DNA from: Lentisphaeraceae bacterium | GTDB lineage: Bacteria; Verrucomicrobiota; Kiritimatiellia; RFP12; DVOR01 | Assembly (NCBI GenBank): GCA_004555175.1 | Contig: SFJE01000013.1 | Coordinates: 1 to 47,161, forward strand | DNA length: 47,161 nucleotides | Direction: 5' to 3' | Shown: one piece after another, positions 23,730-32,074 of the stretch | Position numbering within the stretch: position 1 is the stretch's first letter | Layout: every line of letters starts with the position of its first letter | Made by a program: the position numbers and the translations under genes | The notes under the pieces: generated by a model | What the model was told of the DNA's origin: nothing | Database searches by the model: none | The model's input: only the letters and a program-made list of their open reading frames with translations

Positions 23730-24871
23730 GCCGTAAGCGGATCGTCCTCCTGGGGGCCACGGGCTCGATCGGTGCGAGCACGTTGCGCGTGGTGGCAGCG
23801 CATCCCGACCGTTTTGAGGTGGTGGGGCTGGCCGCTGGACGCAATGCGGCGGGGTTGCAAGCCCTCGCCGCGCAGTTTGGCGTCAAACACTTGGCCTTGG
23901 CCGCGCCCAATTCGGCCGGCATCCCCGCCGGGGAGGCGGCACTCTGCGAACTAGCAGCCCTCCCCGAGGCGGACTTGGTGGTGATGGCAATTGCCGGGAT
24001 GGCCGGCTACGCCCCCACCCTCGCGGCCATTGAGGCCGGGCACGATGTGGCCCTCGCCACCAAGGAGGTCTTGGTGATGGCCGGCACCGAGGTGATGCGC
24101 CGGCGCGCCGAGAAGGGCGTGCGCATCCTGCCGCTCGATTCCGAACACTCGGCCATCTTCCAATGTCTGCAGAGCGCCGCCACGCAACCAGCGTGCGTGC
24201 GCACCGATGCGGCCGCGCCTAAGGCTGAGGCGCGCGTGGCCGAGGTCATCCTCACCGCCAGCGGCGGTCCCTTCTTCGGCCGCGTGACCATCGACTGGGC
24301 CCAGGTGACGGTGGCCGAGGCGCTCAACCATCCGCGGTGGTCGATGGGGCCCAAGGTGACCATCGACTCGGCCACCATGATGAACAAGGGCCTGGAGATG
24401 ATCGAGGCGCTCCACCTCTTCGCCCTCGAGCCCGCGCAACTGCGCGTCTGGGTCCACCCGCAGAGCATTGTTCACTCCTTCGTCCACTTCAAGGATGGCG
24501 CGCTGCTCGCGCAGTTGGCCCAGCCGGACATGGCCCTGCCCATCCAGTATGCCCTCACGTGGCCCGACCGCGCACTCCACGCCCCCGTTGCGCCGATGAC
24601 CCTCGCGCAGATGCAGGGCCTCACCTTCGCCGAGCCCGATCTCCATCGCTTCCCCTGCCTCAAGCTCGTCTTCGAGGCCCTGCCCAAAGGCGCCTGGACC
24701 CACCCCATTCTCACGCTGGCCAACGAAGTGGCCGTCAAGGCCTTCCTCGCCGGGCGCATCTCGGCCGACGGCATTGCCGCCGTCATCGAGCGCGGCCTAG
24801 AGGCCGGCCCGGCCCCCTTCGAGGAGATCCTCCGCCGCGCCGAGGAAGCCGTCCGCGCCCTTTCCCGCTAA
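23726..24871 (+). CDS. ispC: 1-deoxy-D-xylulose 5-phosphate reductoisomerase
   Basis: The 381-residue NADPH enzyme makes 2-C-methylerythritol 4-phosphate in the MEP isoprenoid pathway. It starts with the dinucleotide motif VLLGATGSIGASTL, then ALATKEVLVMAG, LPLDSEHSAIFQ (metal-binding Asp and Glu), LTASGGPFFG, HPRWSMGPKVTID and NKGLEMIEA. Full family length. The start overlaps the cdsA stop. cdsA-ispC adjacency is common in bacteria, often with uppS and frr upstream; those are absent here. Confidence 0.97.
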   Translation: MSRKRIVLLGATGSIGASTLRVVAAHPDRFEVVGLAAGRNAAGLQALAAQFGVKHLALAAPNSAGIPAGEAALCELAALPEADLVVMAIAGMAGYAPTLAAIEAGHDVALATKEVLVMAGTEVMRRRAEKGVRILPLDSEHSAIFQCLQSAATQPACVRTDAAAPKAEARVAEVILTASGGPFFGRVTIDWAQVTVAEALNHPRWSMGPKVTIDSATMMNKGLEMIEALHLFALEPAQLRVWVHPQSIVHSFVHFKDGALLAQLAQPDMALPIQYALTWPDRALHAPVAPMTLAQMQGLTFAEPDLHRFPCLKLVFEALPKGAWTHPILTLANEVAVKAFLAGRISADGIAAVIERGLEAGPAPFEEILRRAEEAVRALSR

Positions 24872-24883
24872 CCCCAACGCCTT

Positions 24884-25810
24884 ATGAAGACTCACGCGCT
24901 CTATCCGCTGATGTTCCACCCGGTCTACAAGGACACCCTTTGGGGTGGCAACACCATCGCCCGCCGATACAACCGCGCCAACACCCCGCACCCCTGCGCC
25001 GAGAGTTGGGAGCTCTCCGCCCTGCCCGGCTCGGAGAGTATTGTCGCGAACGGCCCTTTCGAGGGCATCGGCTTGGATGTGCTGACGCAGACCTTCGGGC
25101 GCGACCTCCTGGGCACCAAAGCCCCCGAGCCCGAGCGCTTCCCCCTGCTCATCAAACTTCTGGATGTGCACGATCGCCTCTCCGTCCAGGTCCACCCCGA
25201 CGATGTGGCCGCCCTGGAGCTCGGTGTGCGCACCAAGCACGAACTGTGGTACATCCTCGATGCTGCGCCCGGCGCGGAAGTCTGGGCCGGCCTCACCCCG
25301 GGCGTCACCCCGGAGACGCTGCTTGAGCACCTGCAGGCCTACCAGACGCACCCCGGCGACATCTTTGACCTGCCCGCTGGCATCGTCCACTCCGCCGGCC
25401 CCGGAAACTTGATCTTTGAAGTTCAGCAAGCGAGCGAGGCGGCCTACCGCATCGACGATTGGGGGCGCGGCCGCGAGCTCCATCCCATCCAGGCCGCCCA
25501 GTGCATCCGCCCGGCGGTGGCCGCCCGCCATCTGCGCGCCACACAGCAAACCCACCGCGATCTGCAGCTGCGCCTCGCCACGCCCACCTTCACCTTCGCC
25601 ACGCTCGACCTCAAGCGCACGCGCACCCTCCACACCACCAACCTCTCGTTGATGGTGCTCTTCTGCGCCGAGGGCAAGGCCTCGCTGGCCCATAACGGCC
25701 CGCATCCGCTCACCCTGTTGCCGGGCGATTTGGTGCTCATTCCGCCCTGCCAAGCGCTTCTGCTTCAACCCCTGGCCGCCGCCACGCGCCTACTCGTCAC
25801 CACGCTTTAA
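24884..25810 (+). CDS. manA: Class I mannose-6-phosphate isomerase
   Basis: The 308-residue zinc enzyme interconverts fructose 6-phosphate and mannose 6-phosphate. It has WGGNTIARRY, AESWELSALPGSES, QVHPDD (zinc ligands) and KHELWYIL near the start, then PAGIVHSAGPG and EVQQASEAAYRIDDWGR. Length matches the short Bacteroidetes/Firmicutes form. No Shine-Dalgarno is visible: the 12 nt between the ispC stop and ATG are C- and A-rich. It probably relies on translational coupling. Confidence 0.93.
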   Translation: MKTHALYPLMFHPVYKDTLWGGNTIARRYNRANTPHPCAESWELSALPGSESIVANGPFEGIGLDVLTQTFGRDLLGTKAPEPERFPLLIKLLDVHDRLSVQVHPDDVAALELGVRTKHELWYILDAAPGAEVWAGLTPGVTPETLLEHLQAYQTHPGDIFDLPAGIVHSAGPGNLIFEVQQASEAAYRIDDWGRGRELHPIQAAQCIRPAVAARHLRATQQTHRDLQLRLATPTFTFATLDLKRTRTLHTTNLSLMVLFCAEGKASLAHNGPHPLTLLPGDLVLIPPCQALLLQPLAAATRLLVTTL

Positions 25811-25820
25811 CGCTCCCCCT

Positions 25821-27590
25821 ATGCTCACCACCACCGCCTTCATCCTCTGTGCCGGGCTGGGCACGCGTCTGCGCCCGATGACCCTGGCCACCCCCAAGCC
25901 GCTCCTGCCGCTCTGGAACCGTCCGCTCCTGGCCCACACCCTCGCCACGCTGGAAGCCTGGGGCGTGCGCGAAGTCTACCTCAACACCCACTGGCTCCCC
26001 GAGGCCGTGCGCAGCTTCATCGCCGCCTATCGCGGTCCCCTCGCGCTCCACGAACTGCCCGAGCCCGAGATCCTCGGCACCGGCGGCTGCCTGCGCAACC
26101 TCGCCAAGCACCTGCACGGTCAACCCTTCTGGCTGGTGAATGGCGACATCCTCTTCACCGTTCAGCCCGCCGCCCTGGAGGAGGCCTTTGCGCGCTCAGG
26201 CAACTTCGCCGCCGCCTGGCTCGAGCCCAAGCGCGGTCCGCGCACCGTGGAGATGGACTACGCCGGGCGTATCACCTGCTACCACTCCCCCACCCCGGCC
26301 GTCGAGCACACCTACACCTTCACCGGCATTAGCCTCCTCAGCCCCGAGGTGCTCGACTTCCTGCCGCAGGAGAAGGCCGCCTGCACCCTTATCGAGGCCT
26401 TCGAGGCGGCCATGTTCAAGGGGCGCTTCGTCCAAGGCGCGGTCGACAAGGCCGCCTACTGGAATGACGCCGGCACCCTGGAGCGCTACCTCGCCGCCCA
26501 CCGCGATGCCCGCAAGCTCCCCGCCCTGGCCGCCTACTGCGCCGGCGTGGAGGATGCCCCGGCCCCGGAGGTCGCCGCCGCCCTCGCCGCGCTGCGCTGG
26601 GAGGCGCGCGAGACGATTGTCATCCCCCTGGGCGCGCGCGGTTCGCGCCGGAGCTTCTGGCGGTTGGTCAACGCCAAGCGCTCGGCCATCGCCATTGCCT
26701 ACGAAACCGAAGGCCGCCCCGAGAATGGTCGCTACGCCGCCTGCGCCGCCGCGCTGGCCAAGGCCGGCGTGGCCGTTCCGCGCGTCTTGGTCGATAATCC
26801 CGGGCTCCTCATCCTGGAAGATCTGGGCGATACCACGCTCACCCCCGAACTGGTGACCGAACAGGCCGAGGCCGAACACCGCACCGAGGTCCTGGAGACG
26901 CTCTTCCCGCACGAGCACGAACACGGCGAAGGCTGCTCCTGCCACGATCATCACCACGAACACGCGCACGCCCCTTCGCCCCTCGTTCAGGCGATGGAGC
27001 TCCTCGCGCGCTTCCACGCCGCCGAGGTAGGCGATCTGCCCCTGGAGCCGCCTTTTGATGGCGCGCTCTACGATTGGGAGTGCGGCCTCTACGAGCAGTT
27101 TGTCGGCCCCCTGCCGCCCGAAGCCAAGCGCGAGTGGGAGCAGGTCAAGACCGCGCTCCTCGCCGAGCCCACCGTCCTGGTTCACCGCGACTTCCAGAGC
27201 ACCAACCTCCTCCTCCACAAGCAGCGGGTCTACGCCATCGACTTCCAAGGGATGCGCCGCGGCGCCGCCCTCTACGATCTGGCCTCCTTCCTCTACGATC
27301 CCTACGTCACCTGGTCCCCCGAGCAGCAGACCGAGGCGCTTACCGCCTATGCCGCCGCCTCCGGGCAGGATGCCGCTGCGCTCGCTCAACGCCTCCCCTA
27401 TGCCGGCGTCCAGCGCCTGATGCAAGCCATCGGCGCCTACCACCGCCTCGCCTCCGTGGGGCAACCGCGCTTCCTCGCCTTTGTGCCCACCGCCCGCGAA
27501 CGCGCTGCCACCTGCGCCCAGGCCATGGGCTTGGAGGCCCTGGCGCGCACCTTGCGCGGCACGCCGGAAGCGTTGCCGCAAGGCGAATGA
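25821..27590 (+). CDS. Nucleotidyltransferase-kinase fusion (MurU-AmgK-like) with His-rich insert
   Basis: Residues 1 to about 235 are a sugar-1-phosphate nucleotidyltransferase: FILCAGLGTRLRPMT, TPKPLLPL, GTGGCLRNL and WLVNGDILF. Residues from about 260 to 589 are an aminoglycoside-phosphotransferase-like sugar kinase with LILEDLGD, VHRDFQSTNLLL (catalytic Asp) and YAIDFQGMRRG. The pair resembles MurU (MurNAc-1-phosphate uridylyltransferase) joined to AmgK (anomeric MurNAc kinase), which recycle peptidoglycan. Between the lobes lies an unusual insert at 364-383, HEHEHGEGCSC then HDHHHEHAH, which could bind zinc or nickel. No Shine-Dalgarno precedes the ATG (CGCTCCCCCT). Last gene of this run. 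Confidence 0.85.
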   Translation: MLTTTAFILCAGLGTRLRPMTLATPKPLLPLWNRPLLAHTLATLEAWGVREVYLNTHWLPEAVRSFIAAYRGPLALHELPEPEILGTGGCLRNLAKHLHGQPFWLVNGDILFTVQPAALEEAFARSGNFAAAWLEPKRGPRTVEMDYAGRITCYHSPTPAVEHTYTFTGISLLSPEVLDFLPQEKAACTLIEAFEAAMFKGRFVQGAVDKAAYWNDAGTLERYLAAHRDARKLPALAAYCAGVEDAPAPEVAAALAALRWEARETIVIPLGARGSRRSFWRLVNAKRSAIAIAYETEGRPENGRYAACAAALAKAGVAVPRVLVDNPGLLILEDLGDTTLTPELVTEQAEAEHRTEVLETLFPHEHEHGEGCSCHDHHHEHAHAPSPLVQAMELLARFHAAEVGDLPLEPPFDGALYDWECGLYEQFVGPLPPEAKREWEQVKTALLAEPTVLVHRDFQSTNLLLHKQRVYAIDFQGMRRGAALYDLASFLYDPYVTWSPEQQTEALTAYAAASGQDAAALAQRLPYAGVQRLMQAIGAYHRLASVGQPRFLAFVPTARERAATCAQAMGLEALARTLRGTPEALPQGE

Positions 27591-27963
27591 CCGTCGCGCT
27601 CCGAAGGGCCTCTCCCCGCTATCAACGCTCCTCCCCCCCCAACATGCCCCTGCTTTGCGCTAGGGGGCATTGGCGACGCCTAATCAGACCGCACGCGCGG
27701 ACAACTTCAAGGCCACCGCCAAGAGATTGCCGCTCGCCCGTGGGCAAACTAATAAGACCCCGTCTTGTTTGAAATAAGACCCCGTCTTGTTTGAAATAAG
27801 ACCCCGTCTTGTTTGTAATAAGACCCCGTCTTATTAATCCCGTCCGCCCCGGGAGAATGTTTTTGCCCAGGGCGCGGAAAGTTGCGCAAGGCCGAGGTGC
27901 CTCTCTCATCCGTCATCTCTCCTCTCTTCTCTCTCCCCGCCGCTCGCTTGCGAACGGCGTTTG
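27591..27963. other. Intergenic gap with a hairpin and a repeat array
   Basis: No gene is seen. ATGCCCC (27644-27650) pairs with GGGGCAT (27664-27670), a possible end structure for the preceding run though without a T tract. The 22-nt array 2 follows at 27751-27838, then a pyrimidine-rich stretch (CTCTCCTCTCTTCTCTCT at about 27918-27935) before the next promoter. Confidence 0.6.
27751..27838. repeat. 22-nt hairpin array, four units (array 2)
   Basis: Units start at 27751, 27773, 27795 and 27817 and read AATAAGACCCCGTCTT plus TGTTTGA, TGTTTGT or ATTAAT-type ends trimmed to 22 nt. The stem is AAGAC-CCC-GTCTT; the last unit has the longer perfect stem AATAAGAC-CCC-GTCTTATT. Confidence 0.92.
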
Positions 27964-27972
27964 TGGTATAGT
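27964..27972 (+). promoter_or_regulatory. Extended -10 promoter, very short leader
   Basis: TGG-TATAGT ends only 9 nt before the ATG at 27982, so transcription should begin within about 3 nt of the start codon. No Shine-Dalgarno fits between them. Confidence 0.6.
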
Positions 27973-27981
27973 GTAAGCACT

Positions 27982-28437
27982 ATGAAACGGATGCTTCCTT
28001 TAATGGTGATTGCGGCCCTGTTGTCGGGCTGCGCGAGTGTGATTTATGAGCGCGTGGGCGAGCCGGCGGGCGAGGTGCTTTCGGTGCACCGGACGGTGGC
28101 GCGCTTTGAGGGCTTTGAGGAGGTGCCATGCCAGCATCTGACGAGTCAGTGCCCAAATGCGTGCACGCATGGGGGCAAGTACGCGCGCTTTGCAATTGTG
28201 GAATACACCGGCTACGAGAAGCCCGGGCAGCTCGGCGACGAGAAGCAGCCGGTCTTTGCGTGCCGGGTGGCGTTGCGCGATGGGTCACCCGATCCGCAGA
28301 TGCCTGTGGCGTTGCGCGCGGCGTTGGAGGGACTGAAGCCCGGGCAGGTGGTGGGGCTGGATTGGAAGCACCTCTATGTCACCTCGCCCGAGGGCTCGAA
28401 GTGGCCTGAGCGGGTGGTGACGCGTCTAGCGGAGTAG
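27982..28437 (+). CDS. Small lipoprotein of unknown function
   Basis: The 151-residue protein begins MKRMLPLMVIAALLSGCAS, a signal peptide with lipobox LSGC, so it is exported and lipid-anchored. It contains four further Cys in CQHLTSQCPNAC and FACRV, and ends with WKHLYVTSPEGSKWPERVV. I do not recognise a family. It is the first gene of the plus-strand run that continues with lpxB 8 nt later. The mRNA looks almost leaderless. Confidence 0.75.
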   Translation: MKRMLPLMVIAALLSGCASVIYERVGEPAGEVLSVHRTVARFEGFEEVPCQHLTSQCPNACTHGGKYARFAIVEYTGYEKPGQLGDEKQPVFACRVALRDGSPDPQMPVALRAALEGLKPGQVVGLDWKHLYVTSPEGSKWPERVVTRLAE

Positions 28438-28445
28438 ACAAGGCG

Positions 28446-29603
28446 ATGGACGACAGGCCGCTGCGGGTGTTGATGGCCGCCGGGGAGGTCTCCGGCGATA
28501 TGTACGGGGGCGCGCTGATTGGCGAGCTGCGCAAGCAGTTTCCGGGGCGCGCGATTGAGGTGCGCGGTCTGGGTGGCGATGCGATGCGCGCGGCGGGGGC
28601 CGAACTGCTCTATCACACCGATGCACTCGGCTCGATGGGCATCTTTGAGGTGCTTGGCAAAATCCGCTTCTATAAGCGGGTGCTCGATGAAATGGTGGCC
28701 TTGGCGCGCAGCTGGCAGCCGGATGTGCTCATCACGCTCGATTACTACTCCTTTAATATTGCGTTGGCCGAGCGGGTCAAGGCGTTGGGCGTGCGAACGG
28801 TGCACTACATTTCGCCCAAGGTGTGGGTGTGGCGGCGCGGGCGCATCAAGCGCATTGCCAAGGCCTTCGATCTGCTGCTGTGTATCTTTCCCTTTGAGCC
28901 CAAGCTCTACGCGCAGAGCGGCCTGAAGGCGGTCTATGTGGGCCACCCCCTGGTGGAGCAGGCAGCCGCAACGCGTGCCGAGCCGGCGCCAGAACTGCCG
29001 TGGTATGGCGCACACAAGATTGCCCTGTTGCCCGGAAGCCGCGCCGGGGAGATCCGCGCCATTCTGCCGACCTTCCTGAAGGCCGCTCGGCGGGTGGAGG
29101 CGATTAAGCACGGCGATTGCTCCTTCATTCTGCCTACGCCCACGCCCAAGATGCGCGCAGAGGTCGAGCGCATCCTGCGCCGGGGGCAGGGTCCGCGCCA
29201 TCTGACGGTGGTGGAAGGGCAGGCGCGGCACGTGCTCGCGCAGGCCGATGCGGCCTTGATTGCCAGCGGCACGGCCACGCTTGAAGCGTGCCTGATGAAC
29301 TGCCCGGCGGTCTTGGCCTATCGCGTGAGCCTGGCGACGGAGTTGGTGGCGCGAGTGGTGACGGCGGGGATGACGCTGCGCTTTGCCGGGCTGGTGAATA
29401 TCATTGCCGAGCGCTTGGTTATGCCCGAGCTGCTCCAGCGGCAGTTCACGACCTACGAGGCAGCCTCGTGGTTGCTCACCTTCCTGCGGCCGACGGTCGA
29501 GCGCAAGCGACTCCTGGCGGCCTATCAAGAGGTGCGCGAGAAGTTGGGCGAGGGCGGGGCCACCGCGCGCGCGGCCAAGGCCATTGCCCAGACGTTGAAC
29601 TAA
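28446..29603 (+). CDS. lpxB: Lipid-A-disaccharide synthase
   Basis: The 385-residue GT19 enzyme joins UDP-2,3-diacylglucosamine and lipid X to form the lipid A disaccharide. It has AAGEVSGDMYGGALI, the GIFEVLGKI stretch, DYYSFNIALA, YISPKVWVWRRGRIKR, FPFEPKLY and LLPGSRAGEI, and late TATLEACLMNCPAV. Full family length. Its presence shows a lipopolysaccharide outer membrane. It lies 8 nt after the small lipoprotein with AAGG before the start. Confidence 0.96.
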   Translation: MDDRPLRVLMAAGEVSGDMYGGALIGELRKQFPGRAIEVRGLGGDAMRAAGAELLYHTDALGSMGIFEVLGKIRFYKRVLDEMVALARSWQPDVLITLDYYSFNIALAERVKALGVRTVHYISPKVWVWRRGRIKRIAKAFDLLLCIFPFEPKLYAQSGLKAVYVGHPLVEQAAATRAEPAPELPWYGAHKIALLPGSRAGEIRAILPTFLKAARRVEAIKHGDCSFILPTPTPKMRAEVERILRRGQGPRHLTVVEGQARHVLAQADAALIASGTATLEACLMNCPAVLAYRVSLATELVARVVTAGMTLRFAGLVNIIAERLVMPELLQRQFTTYEAASWLLTFLRPTVERKRLLAAYQEVREKLGEGGATARAAKAIAQTLN

Positions 29604-29614
29604 GGGGCAAGCAG

Positions 29615-30499
29615 ATGGCACCTGGGAACCTTTTAGCGGCCTTTGGGCTTACGCTGATCGCGGGCCTCTCCACCGGCATCGGGGCGGTGATCGCCTTCTT
29701 TGTGCGCAAAACCAATCTGCGCTTCCTCTCGATTTGCACAGGCCTCTCGGCGGGGGTGATGCTCTATGTCTCCTTTATGGAACTGCTGCCTGAGGGGATT
29801 GAGACGCTACGCGCGGCCGGGTGGGCCAAACCGTGGGCCGATGTGTGGGGGCTGCTGGGCTTCTTTGGGGGCATTGGCCTCATCTTTGCGATTGACCGTT
29901 TGGTGCCCGAGGCGGAGAACCCCCACGAGGCGCATGAGGAGGCCGAGTATGCCGAACTGCGCGATGCGCACGCCCCCACCCCGCCCGAGGCGCGCCATCA
30001 CGTGGAGGAGACCGCGCGCCACAACCACGGTCACCTCCTGCGGATGGGGGTCTTTACCGCGCTGGCAATTACTATCCACAACTTCCCTGAAGGGCTGGCC
30101 ACCTTCTTGACGGCGCTGGAAAATCCGCAGCTGGGCGTGGCCATTGCCATCGCCATTGCCCTGCACAATATCCCCGAGGGGATCTCCGTCTCGGTGCCGA
30201 TCTTCTATGCCACCGGAAGCCGGAGTCGGGCCTTCGCGTGGGCGTGCCTTTCGGGGTTGGCCGAGCCGGTGGGGGCCTTCGCGCTTTGGGCGGTGATGGC
30301 CCTCTGCTACCGGAGCCTCTCCTTCACCCCGCCGCCGATGTTGCTGGGGATGGTCTCAGGGGGTGTGGCGGGGATTATGGTCTTTATCAGCCTCGATGAG
30401 CTCTTGCCAGCCTCACGCACCTATGGGCAGGGGCACGATTCACTCTGCGGGCTGGTGGCGGGGATGGCCTTGATGGCCCTCAGTCTCTTGATGCTCTAG
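29615..30499 (+). CDS. zupT: ZIP family zinc transporter (ZupT-like)
   Basis: The 294-residue membrane protein should import divalent zinc or other metals. It has about eight membrane helices, a His-rich cytoplasmic loop (HEAHEEAEYAEL, HHVEETARHNHGH) and the metal-binding helices HNFPEGLATF and HNIPEGISVSVP. ATG 29615 is chosen for its AAGGGG site; the open frame further upstream only overlaps lpxB. It follows lpxB by 11 nt. Confidence 0.93.
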   Translation: MAPGNLLAAFGLTLIAGLSTGIGAVIAFFVRKTNLRFLSICTGLSAGVMLYVSFMELLPEGIETLRAAGWAKPWADVWGLLGFFGGIGLIFAIDRLVPEAENPHEAHEEAEYAELRDAHAPTPPEARHHVEETARHNHGHLLRMGVFTALAITIHNFPEGLATFLTALENPQLGVAIAIAIALHNIPEGISVSVPIFYATGSRSRAFAWACLSGLAEPVGAFALWAVMALCYRSLSFTPPPMLLGMVSGGVAGIMVFISLDELLPASRTYGQGHDSLCGLVAGMALMALSLLML

Positions 30500-30520
30500 G
30501 CGAGCGGGTGGAGAAGGACG

Positions 30521-30850
30521 ATGCAAGCGGCAGAGACCTTTACATGCAAGCGGTGCGGCGCGTGCTGCCGCGTGCCAGGGTATGTCCGCGTCACCGAAGC
30601 CGATTGCGAGGCACTGGCCGCCCTGTTGGGCGTGAGTGTGGAAGCCTTTATTGCCGAAGAGACCGACCTCGCCCCGGCGCGGACCGGGCTGGTCCTCAAG
30701 GGCGAACCCAACGCCCCCTGTCGCTTTCTGACGGCGGAGAACCTCTGCCGTGTCCACAGCGCCGCCCCCAAACAGTGCCGCGACTACCCCGCGCGCTGGC
30801 GAAGCGAAGCCATTGAAGCAGTTTGTGCGGCAAAGAGAGATGACAGATGA
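30521..30850 (+). CDS. YkgJ family cysteine-cluster protein
   Basis: The 109-residue protein has the family pattern CKRCGACCRVPGYV, then PCRFL, CRVHS and KQCRDYP, giving eight or so conserved cysteines that probably bind a metal or iron-sulfur cluster. Function is unknown in the family. It lies 21 nt after zupT and 30 nt before the ExbB-like gene. Confidence 0.85.
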   Translation: MQAAETFTCKRCGACCRVPGYVRVTEADCEALAALLGVSVEAFIAEETDLAPARTGLVLKGEPNAPCRFLTAENLCRVHSAAPKQCRDYPARWRSEAIEAVCAAKRDDR

Positions 30851-30880
30851 CAGAGGGCAGCGAGTACATTAGGAGTTCCT

Positions 30881-31525
30881 ATGTTTGAGTTCTTAACCGA
30901 TAGCGTCTTCTTCTGGGGCATTGTGGCCCTGATTGTGGCCTCCTTTGGGGTCTTCATCGACCGCATGTTGCGTCTGCGCAAGATTGCCATCGATCCGCAG
31001 GATTTCCTACAGGGCATCTTCAATGTCCTCGACAAGGGGCAGACCGCCGAGGCGTTGGCCATCTGTGACGAGACGCCCGGCCCCCTGGCCGCGTTGGTCG
31101 CCGAGGCCGTTGTCCACGCCGAGAGCGACGAAGCGCACTTGCGCGAAGTGCTCGCGGCCACTGCCCACGCCGAACTCTCGCGTCTGGAACGCCGGGCGAT
31201 GCTTCTCTCGCTCTTCGCGCAAATCCTGCCCCTGCTCGGGCTGATTGGCACGCTCTTCGGTGGCTTCCTGGCCGTCTCGGCCATTGACGCGCACGCCCCG
31301 CTCATCCGCCCGGGGCTGACGGTGGAGGCCATCTCCAGCGCGCTGGGCACCTCCTTGGCCGGACTCATCGGCGCGACCTTCTGTTATGTGGCCCATCACA
31401 TCTTGGTGCTGCGCACCGATGCGCTCTGTCTGGATATGGATATGGGCATGGCCCTGATGCTTGAATACCTAGCGCGCAACGAGGGGCTGCCCACCCAATC
31501 CGCCGGCGAGAGCGCCGAGGCCTAA
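30881..31525 (+). CDS. ExbB/TolQ/MotA family proton-channel protein
   Basis: The 214-residue protein has an N-terminal membrane helix (SVFFWGIVALIVASFGVFID), a cytoplasmic helical part and two helices near the C-terminus with the family signature LPLLGLIGTLFGGFLAV and AISSALGTSLAGLIGATF. It would use proton motive force to drive the ExbD-like and TonB-like proteins encoded next. Spacing to its neighbours is 30 and 23 nt. Confidence 0.9.
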   Translation: MFEFLTDSVFFWGIVALIVASFGVFIDRMLRLRKIAIDPQDFLQGIFNVLDKGQTAEALAICDETPGPLAALVAEAVVHAESDEAHLREVLAATAHAELSRLERRAMLLSLFAQILPLLGLIGTLFGGFLAVSAIDAHAPLIRPGLTVEAISSALGTSLAGLIGATFCYVAHHILVLRTDALCLDMDMGMALMLEYLARNEGLPTQSAGESAEA

Positions 31526-31548
31526 CCGCTCGCGAAGGGAGGAAACCC

Positions 31549-32070
31549 ATGGCCCATGCGCAACCGCCCATCAAACCCGCCGCCGGTGAACTCTTCGTTT
31601 GGCAACGCCACTCCTTCAGTGGACGGCGTTGGCCGCGTAGCCGCGTGGTGCGCTCCTTCTTGCTCATCGTGCCGTGGATCGACCTCGCCTTGGCCGCCTT
31701 GCTGATTTACTGCCTGTTGGGCAAAACCGTTGTCCAACCTGGCCATGTGGTGCGCCTGCCTGCAGGTGAAACCGCCGAGGGCTTGCAAGCCACCTGCCCG
31801 GCGGCGGTGGTCAAACGGCTGATGACCCCAGGGCGAGAACAGGTGACCGTGCTCCTGCTCGAAGAGGGGCGCTACACCTCCGATAATCCCACCGAGCTTG
31901 AAGCGCTCGAGCGCACCCGCCCCGGGCGGGAACTGAACTTGATGGTCGATGACCTGGTGCCCTATGGCGAAGCGCTCCGTTGGGTTGAGCGGTTGCGCCG
32001 ATGCGGGGCCGAGCGGGTCAACCTGGTGCTAGCCGAACCGACTCAAGCCGAAAGCGAGGAGCGTAAGTAG
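31549..32070 (+). CDS. Divergent ExbD/TolR-like protein
   Basis: The 173-residue protein has one membrane helix with the ExbD-type PWIDLALAALLIYCLLGKT; Asp45 corresponds to the proton-carrying aspartate. A periplasmic domain follows (GRELNLMVDDLVPYGEALRW, CGAERVNLVL) with the beta-alpha pattern of the ExbD C-terminus. Similarity is weak elsewhere, and the identification leans on its place between the ExbB-like and TonB-like genes. Confidence 0.7.
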   Translation: MAHAQPPIKPAAGELFVWQRHSFSGRRWPRSRVVRSFLLIVPWIDLALAALLIYCLLGKTVVQPGHVVRLPAGETAEGLQATCPAAVVKRLMTPGREQVTVLLLEEGRYTSDNPTELEALERTRPGRELNLMVDDLVPYGEALRWVERLRRCGAERVNLVLAEPTQAESEERK

Positions 32071-32074
32071 GCCC

